Assembly (NCBI GenBank): GCA_025056215.1
Contig: JANWWC010000003.1
Location: 62,001-126,000 of the forward strand
DNA: 64,000 nt
Origin: Cytophagales bacterium
GTDB lineage: Bacteria; Bacteroidota; Bacteroidia; Cytophagales; Flammeovirgaceae
Direction: 5' to 3'
Below the pieces are notes generated by a model. It had not been told where the DNA came from. It was given only the letters and a program-made list of their open reading frames with translations, and did no database searches. Below, in pieces: positions 18,398 through 27,243 of this stretch (positions within the stretch are counted from its first letter, which is position 1; every line of letters starts with the position of its first letter). Position numbers and translations under genes: made by a program.

Positions 18398-18428
18398 CAA
18401 AAATATATCACAAAACAAGTAAAACAAA
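18398..18428 (-). promoter_or_regulatory. Bacteroidota-type promoter for coxB-coxA
   Basis: Minus strand: TTTG (18428-18425), 19 bp, TATTTTTG (18405-18398). It lies in the 162-bp gap between the kinase stop and the coxB start and points at coxB. Confidence 0.7.
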
Positions 18429-18483
18429 GCATATGAATTTGAAAAAAATAGCCCAATTTTTTATTTAGAATTATTACAAATAA

Positions 18484-19560
18484 TTAGTCGTTATCTTTAG
18501 ATTTTTCAGCATCTTCTTTTCGTTTTTTTAGCTTGAAACTGAATGAAGTTCCACTTCCTACTACACTTGTAACTTTAATTTTGGAATTGTGATTTTCCAA
18601 AATATGCTTCACGATAGAGAGCCCTAAACCGGTTCCGCCTTGTTTTTTAGAGCGGCTTTTATCTACCCTATAAAATCTTTCAAAAATGCGGTCAATATGT
18701 TCTGCAGGAATTCCAATACCCGTATCAGTTACAGTTACACGAACAGATTTCTCTAAGTTTTCTAATTCGATAGTGATTTTCCCTTTCTCTTTGTTATACT
18801 TGATTGCATTGCTAATTAGATTTAACATCACCTGCATAATCCGAACGTAATCCGCATATACTATTAGGTCTTTATCAGGTGCTACAATTTCTGTTTGGAT
18901 TTGTTTTTTTTGAGCCTTATCTTCGAGTTGGTCGACAGCTTCTAAAACAAGGTGGTATAAATTAAAATAATCCTTTTTCATAGTAATACCACCTGATTCT
19001 AGTTGAGATAGAGTTAGAAGGTCCTGCACTAATACATCAAGATTATTTAGGCTTTTAGCAGCCTTGCGTAAAAATTTGTATTTTACCTTATCGTCATCTA
19101 CTGCGCCATCTAAAAGCGTAAGTATGTAGCCTTGCGCTGCAAAGATGGGAGTTTTGAGTTCATGTGAAACATCAGCAATAAATTCTCGCCGATAGGCTTC
19201 AAGTTTCTTAAGTTTATCAATTTCTAATTCTTTTCTTGAAACATATCGCACAATTTCTTGCTTAATAGTGCGCAAAGGATTATCCGAGTTTTTGACTTCT
19301 GTAACACTTGTGTCAAAATCGCGCAAGTGTTTCTTTTTTATTTTTCCTATAACTTCATAAATTTTATTAATTTCCCTAAAAATAAGAAATTCAAGTGTAT
19401 AATAAATTAAAATAAAGCCCGATGCAAAAGAAATACCTCCTGCTACGAGCAAAATGGTGACATCGGCAGATTTTATCAAAGAAAGAAACGCTACTGTAAT
19501 AAGGGAAATCGTAATAGCAATAAAAAAAGAAACAAGTTTTGCGCTAATCACTTTGAACAA
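18484..19560 (-). CDS. PhoR-like sensor histidine kinase
   Basis: Membrane sensor kinase of 358 residues with two N-terminal membrane helices (~8-28 and 34-56) and almost no periplasmic loop between them, so it probably senses the membrane, a partner protein or a cytoplasmic signal. The H-box FIADVSHELKTPIFAAQGY has the phosphorylated H133. The catalytic domain has the N-box NLISNAIKYN, G1 DTGIGIPAEH and G2 GGTGLGLSIVKHI. No ATG is available: the frame opens with TTG (19560) or GTG (19551), 5 bp after the transglutaminase-like gene, so the two are probably translationally coupled. A matching OmpR/PhoB-type regulator is encoded 16 kb away. Confidence 0.93.
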   Translation of the reverse strand: MFKVISAKLVSFFIAITISLITVAFLSLIKSADVTILLVAGGISFASGFILIYYTLEFLIFREINKIYEVIGKIKKKHLRDFDTSVTEVKNSDNPLRTIKQEIVRYVSRKELEIDKLKKLEAYRREFIADVSHELKTPIFAAQGYILTLLDGAVDDDKVKYKFLRKAAKSLNNLDVLVQDLLTLSQLESGGITMKKDYFNLYHLVLEAVDQLEDKAQKKQIQTEIVAPDKDLIVYADYVRIMQVMLNLISNAIKYNKEKGKITIELENLEKSVRVTVTDTGIGIPAEHIDRIFERFYRVDKSRSKKQGGTGLGLSIVKHILENHNSKIKVTSVVGSGTSFSFKLKKRKEDAEKSKDND

Positions 19561-19565
19561 GAAAA

Positions 19566-21107
19566 TTAAAGTTTTTTAGTCTTAATAAGCTTCACTTCAA
19601 CCCCCTGAAATTGAGGCATCTGCATACCAATGGGAGCCCCAATATAAGTGGGGTCCGTTACAACATATTTTTTTCCGTCAAGTATAAAATAATCTCCTGA
19701 AACATCGAAATTAAAAGCAGTCGCACATGCCAAATGCCCTGGATAATGTACTGCTACCACATCAAGCCCTACTAATTTTCTCACTAAAAAAGCATATAAA
19801 ATTGAACGGTCTTCACAATCTGAAAAAGGATAGCGAATCGTTTCTTCCACAAATAACGGTTTTTCTCTTTTGAACTGTTCGTCGTCTGTCGCATAGTCAA
19901 AAGCAAACTGCACGAAAGCTAAAATAAAACTAACAGCATCGTATTCATTTTTTCCAACTATATGGGGGCGAATTGCGTTTAGCAAGTCTGTCTCTGTATT
20001 TGCGTCTACAGGAGCATCTAAGTAAATGGAGAATTCCCCTTGCGGATATTCATAAAAATACTTGATAGTAGAATTCTCATAGCGAACATTAAATTGGTAT
20101 TCTTTATCTTGGTATGTAAATTTAAGAGTTCGAACAGCATAATTATCGTTAAATCTCATGGTTTGAGGAATTTGTAACGTAAGATGCTGCGTAGCACCAG
20201 GATAATCGCCGCTATAAATATAGAGCCTACTGTTTTCTTTTAGTTGTGGAGACATGCAATAAAAGGTAGCGTTATCCAACTTGAAATAGTTAATAGCATA
20301 TACTGTTCCGTCAAAAGGAAGTAACAAATATACTGTATTTTCGTTGAATCCGATTTTACACCGATATCCCGATTTTATCATCATAAACCAACAAAACATA
20401 TTAATGTCGTTTATATTTCTATGAATTTTTTCAGCCGTTGTACGAACCAAACGATAATATCCATAATCGCCTAAGCGCATTTTCTGACGATGCTCCTGAA
20501 ACTTTTGTAACAAAGGTTGAAAATCTGTATTGCTTATGGTCTCCCAGTAAGCTGCTATGTTCGACTCATTAACGGGCAATTTTAGTGAAATTGGATAGCG
20601 CTTATCGTACGTAATTGGGATATTTATATCAAAAAAAGTTGTAGAGGCTTGCATAAGATTAGTAGGGGCTTCAGTTATCTCTTGAGGTGCTGTAGGTTTA
20701 GAGAAAGGCTCCGTACTTTTTGTGCGCCGATAAGGTTCTTTAAATTCAGGAAGTTCTGGCTGGGGCTCTGACGGCTCTCCAATGGGCTTAGGAGGATGTG
20801 GCACTGGAGGAAGTGGTTTTGTAATGTCTTTTACAGGAAGCTGCTGAGGAGTTGATTTTTTAGTTTTTTCGTCGTATTTAGGCATACGGTTAGGCTTAGG
20901 ATTAGAAAAAGGCTCTTCTCCTCTAAAGGTGTGAAAGTCTTCCCATCGTTTTCTTAAAAATTCGGCAAATTGCCGGTCTCGCTCGTCTTTAAACTTTTTA
21001 AATTCAGCATCACGCTGTTTTTTCCACTCATCAAAATCCATGTTTTGTGCGAATATTCCGCCCCCGACACTTCCTATCACGAGAAGAGTTCCTAAAAATC
21101 TTTTCAT
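19566..21107 (-). CDS. Secreted transglutaminase-like (papain-fold) protein
   Basis: A 513-residue exported protein. Signal peptide ~1-20; a charged coiled-coil-like stretch ~22-65 (many K, R, E, D with FDEWKKQRDAEFKKFKDER in part); a proline-rich linker ~70-155; then a globular part. Near the C-terminus is an apparent Cys-His-Asp triad: FSDCEDRS (~427), PGHLACA (~457) and VTDPTYIGAP (~485), as in transglutaminase-like or bacterial cysteine-protease folds. I cannot name substrates. It is followed after 5 bp by the PhoR-like kinase gene, which suggests a shared envelope-related signal. No consensus promoter was seen in the 70 bp before it. Confidence 0.7.
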   Translation of the reverse strand: MKRFLGTLLVIGSVGGGIFAQNMDFDEWKKQRDAEFKKFKDERDRQFAEFLRKRWEDFHTFRGEEPFSNPKPNRMPKYDEKTKKSTPQQLPVKDITKPLPPVPHPPKPIGEPSEPQPELPEFKEPYRRTKSTEPFSKPTAPQEITEAPTNLMQASTTFFDINIPITYDKRYPISLKLPVNESNIAAYWETISNTDFQPLLQKFQEHRQKMRLGDYGYYRLVRTTAEKIHRNINDINMFCWFMMIKSGYRCKIGFNENTVYLLLPFDGTVYAINYFKLDNATFYCMSPQLKENSRLYIYSGDYPGATQHLTLQIPQTMRFNDNYAVRTLKFTYQDKEYQFNVRYENSTIKYFYEYPQGEFSIYLDAPVDANTETDLLNAIRPHIVGKNEYDAVSFILAFVQFAFDYATDDEQFKREKPLFVEETIRYPFSDCEDRSILYAFLVRKLVGLDVVAVHYPGHLACATAFNFDVSGDYFILDGKKYVVTDPTYIGAPIGMQMPQFQGVEVKLIKTKKL

Positions 21108-21177
21108 TAGAATACATCAGTTTTTTATATATAGATGCTTCATTATTACAAATTTCACAAAAAGCATATACATTTTT

Positions 21178-22323
21178 TCACATTTCTTGTGCTTTCATTT
21201 TTTCTTTTTGTAAGCGCGGTACTTTTTCTACTAAATAATCAAACATTTTATCGAGCAAAAGCCGAACTTTTTGCTTAGTGATGAGCTTTTCTCTTCCAAA
21301 TTTATCTTTTGATTCACCCTGATTTTGAGATATAGGCAGTTCTAATTCATCAATATTCAAATCGTTAATAATGCCTAGTACAATAGTTAGATCTTCATAA
21401 AAAGTTCTTATGTATCGGTAATCTGTCCATTTTCGATTCTTTCGAATGCTAAAAAATTCTTTATTAGTATGAAGAGCGACCCATATAGTTTGGCCACGCA
21501 TAACCAAGCTGATGGGAGCACGATATCGATTTCTAATTAGAAGCAACCTTTCTTGAATCTGTTTTGTAAGCAGTTTTTCTCCACTCAGCTTATCAGATGT
21601 GTAGGCAGAAAAATAGCGAGAAAAATCCGTTTCTTTGGAATACAAGTAACTTCCGTAAATAGTATTATTTTCTTGCACTAATCTGCCGATATATCCTAAA
21701 TGATGTTGTAACTCATCTGTTTTAATCAAAAGTTCTCCTTCAAACGGAACAGGATATTCGGCAATAAGCAAGATTCCCCAAAAGATATCCTGAAAACAAG
21801 GATTGCAATAATCTTTGGGTTTATGAAATATGCGATAGGAGGCGCGTATTTCAGAAAAACGAATAGGAATTCCATCAATAGTACCGCTAATTAAATCATC
21901 TCCTGTATATTTGTCGGGTCTGAAAGTTAAAAGCCCGCTATCAAAAAAATCCTCATAAGGTATATACTCTCGAGGAGCATAGTGAAGAGAACTGTCAAAA
22001 AAAGCTAAAATAGGAGAAAGCACTTGAAATTTAAAATCTAAATCGAGAGTTGTATCTTGAAGAAAGCGAATATTGAGATAATGACAAACAATAGGCACTA
22101 AAAATAATGATATAAAGAAGCTAAATTTTGGCAAAGTATCAGATTGTACTAATAAAAAATTTACTGTTAAAAACATAATGCCGCCTCCTACAACTTTAAG
22201 GCGCTTGTTCAAAAGTCCATACCTACGTTTTTCCAAAACTTCTACGTTAGGCAAAAGTTCATGTTGAAAAAATTCCATGAACTCAGCTTCCGTTTTCATA
22301 AGCTTTAGAGGTTGGCACAACAT
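21178..22323 (-). CDS. DUF3137 family membrane protein
   Basis: A 381-residue protein with a hydrophobic hairpin (~48-66 and 70-88) after a cytoplasmic N-terminus and a large soluble domain typical of DUF3137, with the marker SGTIDGIPIRFSEIRA near residue 150. Function unknown. The start is uncertain. The ATG at 22323 directly abuts the T-run of the rpsC terminator, while an in-frame ATG at 22299 (MKTEAEFMEFF) starts nearer the conserved part. There is no room for a separate promoter unless it overlaps rpsC, so expression may come from readthrough. Confidence 0.75.
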   Translation of the reverse strand: MLCQPLKLMKTEAEFMEFFQHELLPNVEVLEKRRYGLLNKRLKVVGGGIMFLTVNFLLVQSDTLPKFSFFISLFLVPIVCHYLNIRFLQDTTLDLDFKFQVLSPILAFFDSSLHYAPREYIPYEDFFDSGLLTFRPDKYTGDDLISGTIDGIPIRFSEIRASYRIFHKPKDYCNPCFQDIFWGILLIAEYPVPFEGELLIKTDELQHHLGYIGRLVQENNTIYGSYLYSKETDFSRYFSAYTSDKLSGEKLLTKQIQERLLLIRNRYRAPISLVMRGQTIWVALHTNKEFFSIRKNRKWTDYRYIRTFYEDLTIVLGIINDLNIDELELPISQNQGESKDKFGREKLITKQKVRLLLDKMFDYLVEKVPRLQKEKMKAQEM

Positions 22324-22324
22324 T

Positions 22325-22358
22325 AAAAAACAAAAATCTCCGAGTAAATTCGGAGATT
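22325..22358 (-). terminator. Intrinsic terminator after rpsC
   Basis: Arms 22335-22343 (AATCTCCGA) and 22350-22358 (TCGGAGATT) pair perfectly with a 6-base loop. On the minus strand they are followed by TTTGTTTTTTA, which runs straight into the ATG of the DUF3137 gene. It marks the end of the rplC-rpsC unit 5 bases after the rpsC stop. Confidence 0.85.
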
Positions 22359-22362
22359 CATT

Positions 22363-23133
22363 TTATTTTTTCTTCTTTTTTGCGGACTTTTTAGTGTCTT
22401 TTTGATCCCTGCTTTTCTCATTTTTAAGAACATCGACTCCAGATTCGCGTTGTTTAGCACCAACTGCTTCTCCAGCATTAGGAGTAAGGTCTCTTCTACC
22501 GTACACTTCTCCCTTGAAAATCCAAACTTTAATACCGATTTTCCCGTAAACAGTTTGTGCTTCTGATACAGCATAATCAATATCAGCGCGAAGAGTGTGC
22601 AGTGGTATGCGTCCTTCTTTGTACATTTCAACTCGCGCCATATCAGCGCCTCCTAAGCGACCAGAAATTCTTACTTTAATTCCTACCCCCTGATGTCCTA
22701 CTCTTATTGTATTTGCAATAGCTTGTTTCATAGCGCGGCGATAGGATGCGCGATTTTCAATTTGTTGCGCAATCGATTCCCCTACTAATTTAGCATCTAA
22801 TTCTGGGCGCTTAATCTCGAAAATGTTAATCTGTACATCTTTGTTGGTAAGCTTTTTTAATTCTTCTTTTATTTTATCTACTTCTTGCCCAGATTTTCCG
22901 ATTACTACTCCAGGACGAGCTGTATTAATAGTAAGCGTAATTCTTTTGAGCGTACGCTCAATAATCACTTTAGAAATACCTGCACGCGGATTAGGAAGAC
23001 GCTTGGCGATATATTTGCGAATAGCATCGTCTTCTACGAGTTTTTCAGCAAAATTTTTGCCTCCGTACCAATTTGATTCCCAGCCTTTGATATACCCTAA
23101 ACGAAGACCAATTGGATTTACTTTCTGACCCAT
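22363..23133 (-). CDS. rpsC: 30S ribosomal protein S3
   Basis: mRNA-entry-site protein of the small subunit. 256 residues. N-terminal [15 protein letters not shown] domain with [18 protein letters not shown], and the S3 C-terminal domain with [30 protein letters not shown] (seen in part) and [20 protein letters not shown] lysine-rich tail of ~25 residues extends the usual length. It is the last gene of this ribosomal unit: a terminator follows in place of rplP, rpmC and rpsQ. Confidence 0.98.
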   Translation of the reverse strand: MGQKVNPIGLRLGYIKGWESNWYGGKNFAEKLVEDDAIRKYIAKRLPNPRAGISKVIIERTLKRITLTINTARPGVVIGKSGQEVDKIKEELKKLTNKDVQINIFEIKRPELDAKLVGESIAQQIENRASYRRAMKQAIANTIRVGHQGVGIKVRISGRLGGADMARVEMYKEGRIPLHTLRADIDYAVSEAQTVYGKIGIKVWIFKGEVYGRRDLTPNAGEAVGAKQRESGVDVLKNEKSRDQKDTKKSAKKKKK

Positions 23134-23152
23134 TTTTGAATTAATTTATATT

Positions 23153-23545
23153 TTATGCTTTTGGTTCTTCTTTTACAACTTCCTGCGAAGGATTTGAAAC
23201 GCTTTCGAGGCGAGAAGCTACTACTAACGTAACATGGTTAGAACGCTTGCGAATACGATACGCCCGACCTTGTGGTGCAGGACGGAAACGCTTCAATGTA
23301 CGTCCAGGAGTAGCATACACCTCTTTTACAAACAAATTCGCTTCATCCAAATCTATATTGTATTTATTCGACCAATTTGAAATAGCAGAACGAAGAAGTT
23401 TTTCTAAAGCCAAAGAGCCTGCCTTGCGTTGAAAACGAAGAATATTTAAGGCGCTATATACATCTTTTCCTCGAATCAAGGAGCATAACAAGCCCATTTT
23501 CCGAGGTGCTATTTCGTGATTTCTCAATTTGGCAACTGCTTCCAT
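23153..23545 (-). CDS. rplV: 50S ribosomal protein L22
   Basis: Lines the peptide exit tunnel and binds 23S rRNA. 130 residues. N-terminal NHEIAPRKMGLLCSLIRGKD and the hairpin signature FVKEVYATPGRTLKRFRPAPQGRAYRIRKR (read in part) ending in THVTLVVA-like NHVTLVVASR are standard L22 features. A ~20-residue acidic tail (SVSNPSQEVVKEEPKA) is present. It is between rpsS and rpsC with short gaps (8 and 19 bp), in normal S10-operon order. Confidence 0.98.
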   Translation of the reverse strand: MEAVAKLRNHEIAPRKMGLLCSLIRGKDVYSALNILRFQRKAGSLALEKLLRSAISNWSNKYNIDLDEANLFVKEVYATPGRTLKRFRPAPQGRAYRIRKRSNHVTLVVASRLESVSNPSQEVVKEEPKA

Positions 23546-23553
23546 ATTAAAAA

Positions 23554-23835
23554 TTATTTTTTACCAGCCTTATCTTTCTTACCTGCATGTCCTCTAAAAG
23601 TCCGAGTTGGTGCGAATTCTCCTAACTTGTGCCCTACCATGTTTTCTGTTACATAGACAGGAATAAATTTATTTCCATTATGCACCGCAAAAGTATGACC
23701 AATAAATTCAGGAGAGATGGTTGAACGACGTGACCAAGTTTTGATCACTGATTTTTTACCGCTTTCGTTCATTTTGTTGATTTTATTCATCAAGCGGAAA
23801 TCAATATATGGACCTTTTTTAAGAGATCTTCCCAT
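23554..23835 (-). CDS. rpsS: 30S ribosomal protein S19
   Basis: Small-subunit head protein that contacts S13 and tRNA. 93 residues, with [35 protein letters not shown] (in part), [26 protein letters not shown], the whole S19 signature. In normal order between rplB and rplV. Confidence 0.98.
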   Translation of the reverse strand: MGRSLKKGPYIDFRLMNKINKMNESGKKSVIKTWSRRSTISPEFIGHTFAVHNGNKFIPVYVTENMVGHKLGEFAPTRTFRGHAGKKDKAGKK

Positions 23836-23846
23836 ATCACATCTTG

Positions 23847-24671
23847 TTATTTAGTTCTCCTGCTAATAATAAACCTGTTAGAGTACTTCTTACGCGAGCG
23901 AGTTTTTAAACCTTTAGCATACAAACCCTTACGAGAACGCGGATGACCTCCCGACGCTTTCCCTTCTCCTCCTCCCATAGGATGGTCAACAGGGTTCATT
24001 GCTACGCCTCTCGTACGAGGACGAACTCCTAACCAACGCTTACGTCCCGCCTTTCCGTAAGTTACATTCATATGATCGCCGTTAGAAACAGTTCCAATTG
24101 ATGCATAGCAAGAAAGGAGTACCATGCGCGTTTCTCCTGAAGGAAGTTTAATAGTAGCATATTTACCTGTTCTTCCAAGCAGCTGCGCATATGTACCTGC
24201 ACTTCGTGCCAATTGCCCTCCTTTTCCAGGTTTGAGCTCGATGTTATGAATAATTGTTCCGATCGGAATAGCAGAAAGAGGAAGCGCATTTCCCAAGTCA
24301 GGTGGAACATCAGGTCCCGAAATCACAGTATCGCCTACTTTAAGCCCCTCAGGAGCAAGAATGTAAGACTTTACGCCATCTGCATAATAGATAAGCGCGA
24401 TACGAGCGGAGCGATTAGGGTCGTACTCTATGCTCTTGACTTTTGCGGGAATACCATGGCGATTTCGCTTAAAATCGACTAAGCGATAGCGCTTTTTGTG
24501 TCCTCCTCCCCTGTAGCGCACCGTCATTTTTCCTTGATTATTGCGCCCTCCGGTGCTTATTTTTTTCACCAATAAAGATTTTTCAGGAGTGGTTTTGGTG
24601 ATTTCTGAAAAATCTGGTGCTATTCTATGGCGCGTGCCCGGCGTAACGGGTTTTAATTTTACTAAAGCCAT
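23847..24671 (-). CDS. rplB: 50S ribosomal protein L2
   Basis: Core large-subunit protein near the peptidyl transferase centre. 274 residues, the usual length, with [20 protein letters not shown], the [11 protein letters not shown] segment, and the C-terminal signature [25 protein letters not shown] (seen in part) that contains the conserved histidine near the catalytic centre. 11 bp upstream of rpsS. Confidence 0.98.
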   Translation of the reverse strand: MALVKLKPVTPGTRHRIAPDFSEITKTTPEKSLLVKKISTGGRNNQGKMTVRYRGGGHKKRYRLVDFKRNRHGIPAKVKSIEYDPNRSARIALIYYADGVKSYILAPEGLKVGDTVISGPDVPPDLGNALPLSAIPIGTIIHNIELKPGKGGQLARSAGTYAQLLGRTGKYATIKLPSGETRMVLLSCYASIGTVSNGDHMNVTYGKAGRKRWLGVRPRTRGVAMNPVDHPMGGGEGKASGGHPRSRKGLYAKGLKTRSRKKYSNRFIISRRTK

Positions 24672-24739
24672 TTGTTGAACATTTTAATTACAACAGCAAA
24701 AAAACTTAAACTTGCCTTCCCCCTATATGTTGCAGAATG

Positions 24740-25036
24740 TTAAGAAACATTTCCTCCGTAAATATCGATAAACTGCCCTTCTGCTACTCGCACGTAAGCT
24801 TTTTTATAAGACGGTTTGCGACCAATCATTACGTTTCGTTTCGTATAGCGCGTTTTCTTTTTCCCAAGTACACGAAGCGTATTTACTGACACTACTTTCA
24901 CGTTAAATTTTTCTTCTATTGCCTTCTTGATCGTGGGCTTATCAGCATCAATAGCAACTTGGAAAGCATAAATGCCTTGAGCTTGCTTTTTAGTATTTTT
25001 TTCAGTAGTTATAGGCTTTATAATAATTTCCTTCAT
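24740..25036 (-). CDS. rplW: 50S ribosomal protein L23
   Basis: Exit-site protein that docks trigger factor and SRP. 98 residues with [17 protein letters not shown], the central [24 protein letters not shown] (in part) and the typical basic loop. It overlaps the rplD stop by 4 bases, showing tight coupling, and is separated from rplB by 68 bp. Confidence 0.97.
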   Translation of the reverse strand: MKEIIIKPITTEKNTKKQAQGIYAFQVAIDADKPTIKKAIEEKFNVKVVSVNTLRVLGKKKTRYTKRNVMIGRKPSYKKAYVRVAEGQFIDIYGGNVS

Positions 25037-25668
25037 GATAGTTCTTGATTTTGAGATGAAAACTTAGCAACAGCACTTTCACTCAGTACTAATACATCGG
25101 CGTTCAAAATATCGTAAGTATTCAGAGCAGAAAACATTGTAACATGCGATTTCGGCAAGTTGCGCGCAGAAAGATATAAGTTTTTATTGAGCTCAGCAGA
25201 AACAAACAATGTTTTAACGTTGTCCAAAGAAAGATTTTTTAAAATATTCAGATAAGATTTTGTTTTAGGAACCTCCAAATGAATATCTTCTACCACTACG
25301 ATTTTAGACTCACGCGCCTTATAAGTAAGGGCTGATTTGCGAGCTAATAACTTTAATTTTTTATTGAGTTTAAATCTATAATCGCGCGGACGAGGTCCGA
25401 AAACTGTACCTCCTTTTCTGAAATTGGGTGCTTTGATAGAGCCTGCTCTAGCTCCTCCCGTTCCTTTCTGTTTTTTAATTTTACGCGTAGAAAAAGCTAC
25501 TTCTCCTCTTTCTTTCGTCTTGTGGGTTCCCTGACGCTGATTTGCTAAATATTGCTTTACATCTAAATAAATAGCGTGGTCGTTAGGAGTAATCTCAAAA
25601 AAATCGGCAGGAAGCTGTACTGTCCTTCCAGTTTCTCCGCCTTGAATATTTTTAACAGCTAATTCCAT
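25033..25668 (-). CDS. rplD: 50S ribosomal protein L4
   Basis: Tunnel-wall protein; in E. coli it also represses its own S10 operon through the leader RNA. 211 residues, with the tunnel loop region [22 protein letters not shown] (in part) and [20 protein letters not shown]. Whether leader control exists here is unknown, but a stem-loop does occur upstream of rplC. Confidence 0.97.
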   Translation of the reverse strand: MELAVKNIQGGETGRTVQLPADFFEITPNDHAIYLDVKQYLANQRQGTHKTKERGEVAFSTRKIKKQKGTGGARAGSIKAPNFRKGGTVFGPRPRDYRFKLNKKLKLLARKSALTYKARESKIVVVEDIHLEVPKTKSYLNILKNLSLDNVKTLFVSAELNKNLYLSARNLPKSHVTMFSALNTYDILNADVLVLSESAVAKFSSQNQELS

Positions 25669-25679
25669 TTTTCTACACT

Positions 25680-26300
25680 TTATTTTTCTATCACCACAAA
25701 GGAATTTTTAGCTCCTGGCACGGCTCCACTCACTACGATAATATCATGCTCGGGCATAATCTTAAGAACTTTTAGGTTTTTAATTTTTACGCGGTCACCA
25801 CCCATTCTTCCTGCCATCCTTAATCCAGGAAATACGCGCGAAGGAAACGAACAAGCACCCACTGAGCCAGGAGCGCGCAGACGGTTGTGCTGTCCGTGTG
25901 TCTGACCACCCACTCCTCTAAATCCATGACGTTTTACTACGCCCTGAAAACCTTTTCCTTTAGAAGTCCCAATCACATTTACAATGTCTCCCTCTGAAAA
26001 TACATCCGCAATTCTGAACTCTTTACCAAGCGTTACTTCCATCGGGAGAGAGTCTATTTCTACAAGTTTTGCTTTGGGAGTGGTGCCAGCCTTTTTAAAA
26101 TGACCTAAGAGTGGCTTCGTTGTATTTTTCTCTTTTTTCTCGCCATAGCCAATTTGTATGGCGTCATAACCATCAGTAGCCACTGTTTTTATTTGCGTTA
26201 CAACATTCGGACCAGCTAAAATTACAGTGCATGCAATGCTTTTCCCTTCTGCATCATACACACTGGTCATACCGATTTTTTTTCCAATAATTCCCGGCAT
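25680..26300 (-). CDS. rplC: 50S ribosomal protein L3
   Basis: Early-assembly large-subunit protein. 206 residues, with [16 protein letters not shown], and the loop near the peptidyl transferase centre [33 protein letters not shown] (read in part). The conserved Gln of GGQTHG, a known methylation site in E. coli L3, is present. It is the first gene of this unit because rpsJ, normally upstream, lies elsewhere. A promoter and a leader stem-loop precede it. Confidence 0.98.
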   Translation of the reverse strand: MPGIIGKKIGMTSVYDAEGKSIACTVILAGPNVVTQIKTVATDGYDAIQIGYGEKKEKNTTKPLLGHFKKAGTTPKAKLVEIDSLPMEVTLGKEFRIADVFSEGDIVNVIGTSKGKGFQGVVKRHGFRGVGGQTHGQHNRLRAPGSVGACSFPSRVFPGLRMAGRMGGDRVKIKNLKVLKIMPEHDIIVVSGAVPGAKNSFVVIEK

Positions 26301-26318
26301 ACACTTACATTTTAAGAG

Positions 26319-26368
26319 GTCAATTAAGATTTTCTTTGCAACATCTTTGCTTGATTCTCTTAATTGAC
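26319..26368 (-). promoter_or_regulatory. Leader stem-loop upstream of rplC
   Basis: Arms 26319-26329 (GTCAATTAAGA) and 26358-26368 (TCTTAATTGAC) are perfect 11-bp complements around a 28-base loop. They lie in the ~100-base leader between the predicted promoter and the rplC start codon. A regulatory RNA role (autogenous ribosomal protein control) is inferred only. Confidence 0.5.
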
Positions 26369-26406
26369 TTTAACTAACCATACTTTCTTTATACTGAAAC
26401 GGAGCG

Positions 26407-26438
26407 CAAACTTATTCAAAATAGATTTATCATCAAAA
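26407..26438 (-). promoter_or_regulatory. Bacteroidota-type promoter for rplC-rpsC
   Basis: Minus strand: TTTTG (26438-26434), 19 bp, TAAGTTTG (26414-26407). It is the best promoter match near the detached half of the S10 operon and gives a leader of about 100 bases. Confidence 0.72.
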
Positions 26439-26528
26439 AAAACACCAAAAATTTTTGATATCAGAATATTCTTGTGCAGATAAAGCTGGGGGCGATATTT
26501 TACTTCGATAAGCACTTAATCGATATCT

Positions 26529-27185
26529 TTACCTAATCTTAAGAGGAACATAGAAAAAGAATTTCCATGCGTAAATGTTATCATTTCCTTTTTCTCCACC
26601 TAGTTTATTGATATTGTCCAAATACGGCGTGAGAGTATTATACCAACCTACTTGAGTTCCAATTCCGAAACCATTAGAAAAATAATAAACAGCGCCTACC
26701 ACAGTTGGAAAAATGAGCGCAATTGTATTATAAGATTCGTCCTGAGCTCGCGTGTTGGGCAAATCTGCCAACTTTCTTCCTTGTTCATCTTTAGGTTCAA
26801 AGCGTAATAATCCTATTTCTTGTGCTATAAAAAGATTGTAGCGAGATGTTTTGAAAATATTTGCATAAAGCCCTGCTTGAAGCGCCGCAAGAGTTGTTCT
26901 TACATAGCTGGCCGGAGTTTTTGTCAAATCTTTGGATTGAAAAGTAGTACTTTGAGCTGTAAGATGCCCATAAGTAATGCGCGCATGAAAATTAATTCTT
27001 TTATATTTGTTCATTCGCAGGCCTGCATGTATTGACATATCGTATTTGCTGTAAGGTTTCCCTAAATCGCCTCGATAGGCATTTGCACTTATACCTATTT
27101 CAAAAAGAGCCAGAGGAGTTTTCTGAGCAAATGAAGCAAAAGAAGACCCTATCACTATCACGGCGATGGATATGAGCAAATTCAT
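26529..27185 (-). CDS. Outer-membrane beta-barrel protein, DUF6089-like
   Basis: About 218 residues with a signal peptide (MNLLISIAVIVIGSSFASFA), then FEIGISANAYRGDLGKPYSKYD, which resembles the start of DUF6089-type proteins, and alternating beta-strands to the end (WKFFFYVPLKIR). I chose the ATG at 27185 since it gives a clean signal peptide; an upstream in-frame ATG at 27233 would add 16 residues. The function is unknown; a small outer-membrane barrel is likely. It follows the phosphohexomutase gene by 10-60 bp, probably in one transcript. Confidence 0.65.
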   Translation of the reverse strand: MNLLISIAVIVIGSSFASFAQKTPLALFEIGISANAYRGDLGKPYSKYDMSIHAGLRMNKYKRINFHARITYGHLTAQSTTFQSKDLTKTPASYVRTTLAALQAGLYANIFKTSRYNLFIAQEIGLLRFEPKDEQGRKLADLPNTRAQDESYNTIALIFPTVVGAVYYFSNGFGIGTQVGWYNTLTPYLDNINKLGGEKGNDNIYAWKFFFYVPLKIR

Positions 27186-27243
27186 TGCAATTGGAATTTT
27201 AAATGAACCATCTCCCCAAGCAAGATAGTTCATTTTTGCGTCT

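Noticed and set aside
24672-24739. Promoter in the 67-bp gap between rplW and rplB
   Set aside because: No TAnnTTTG box was found on the minus strand; the gap looks like a plain intercistronic spacer.
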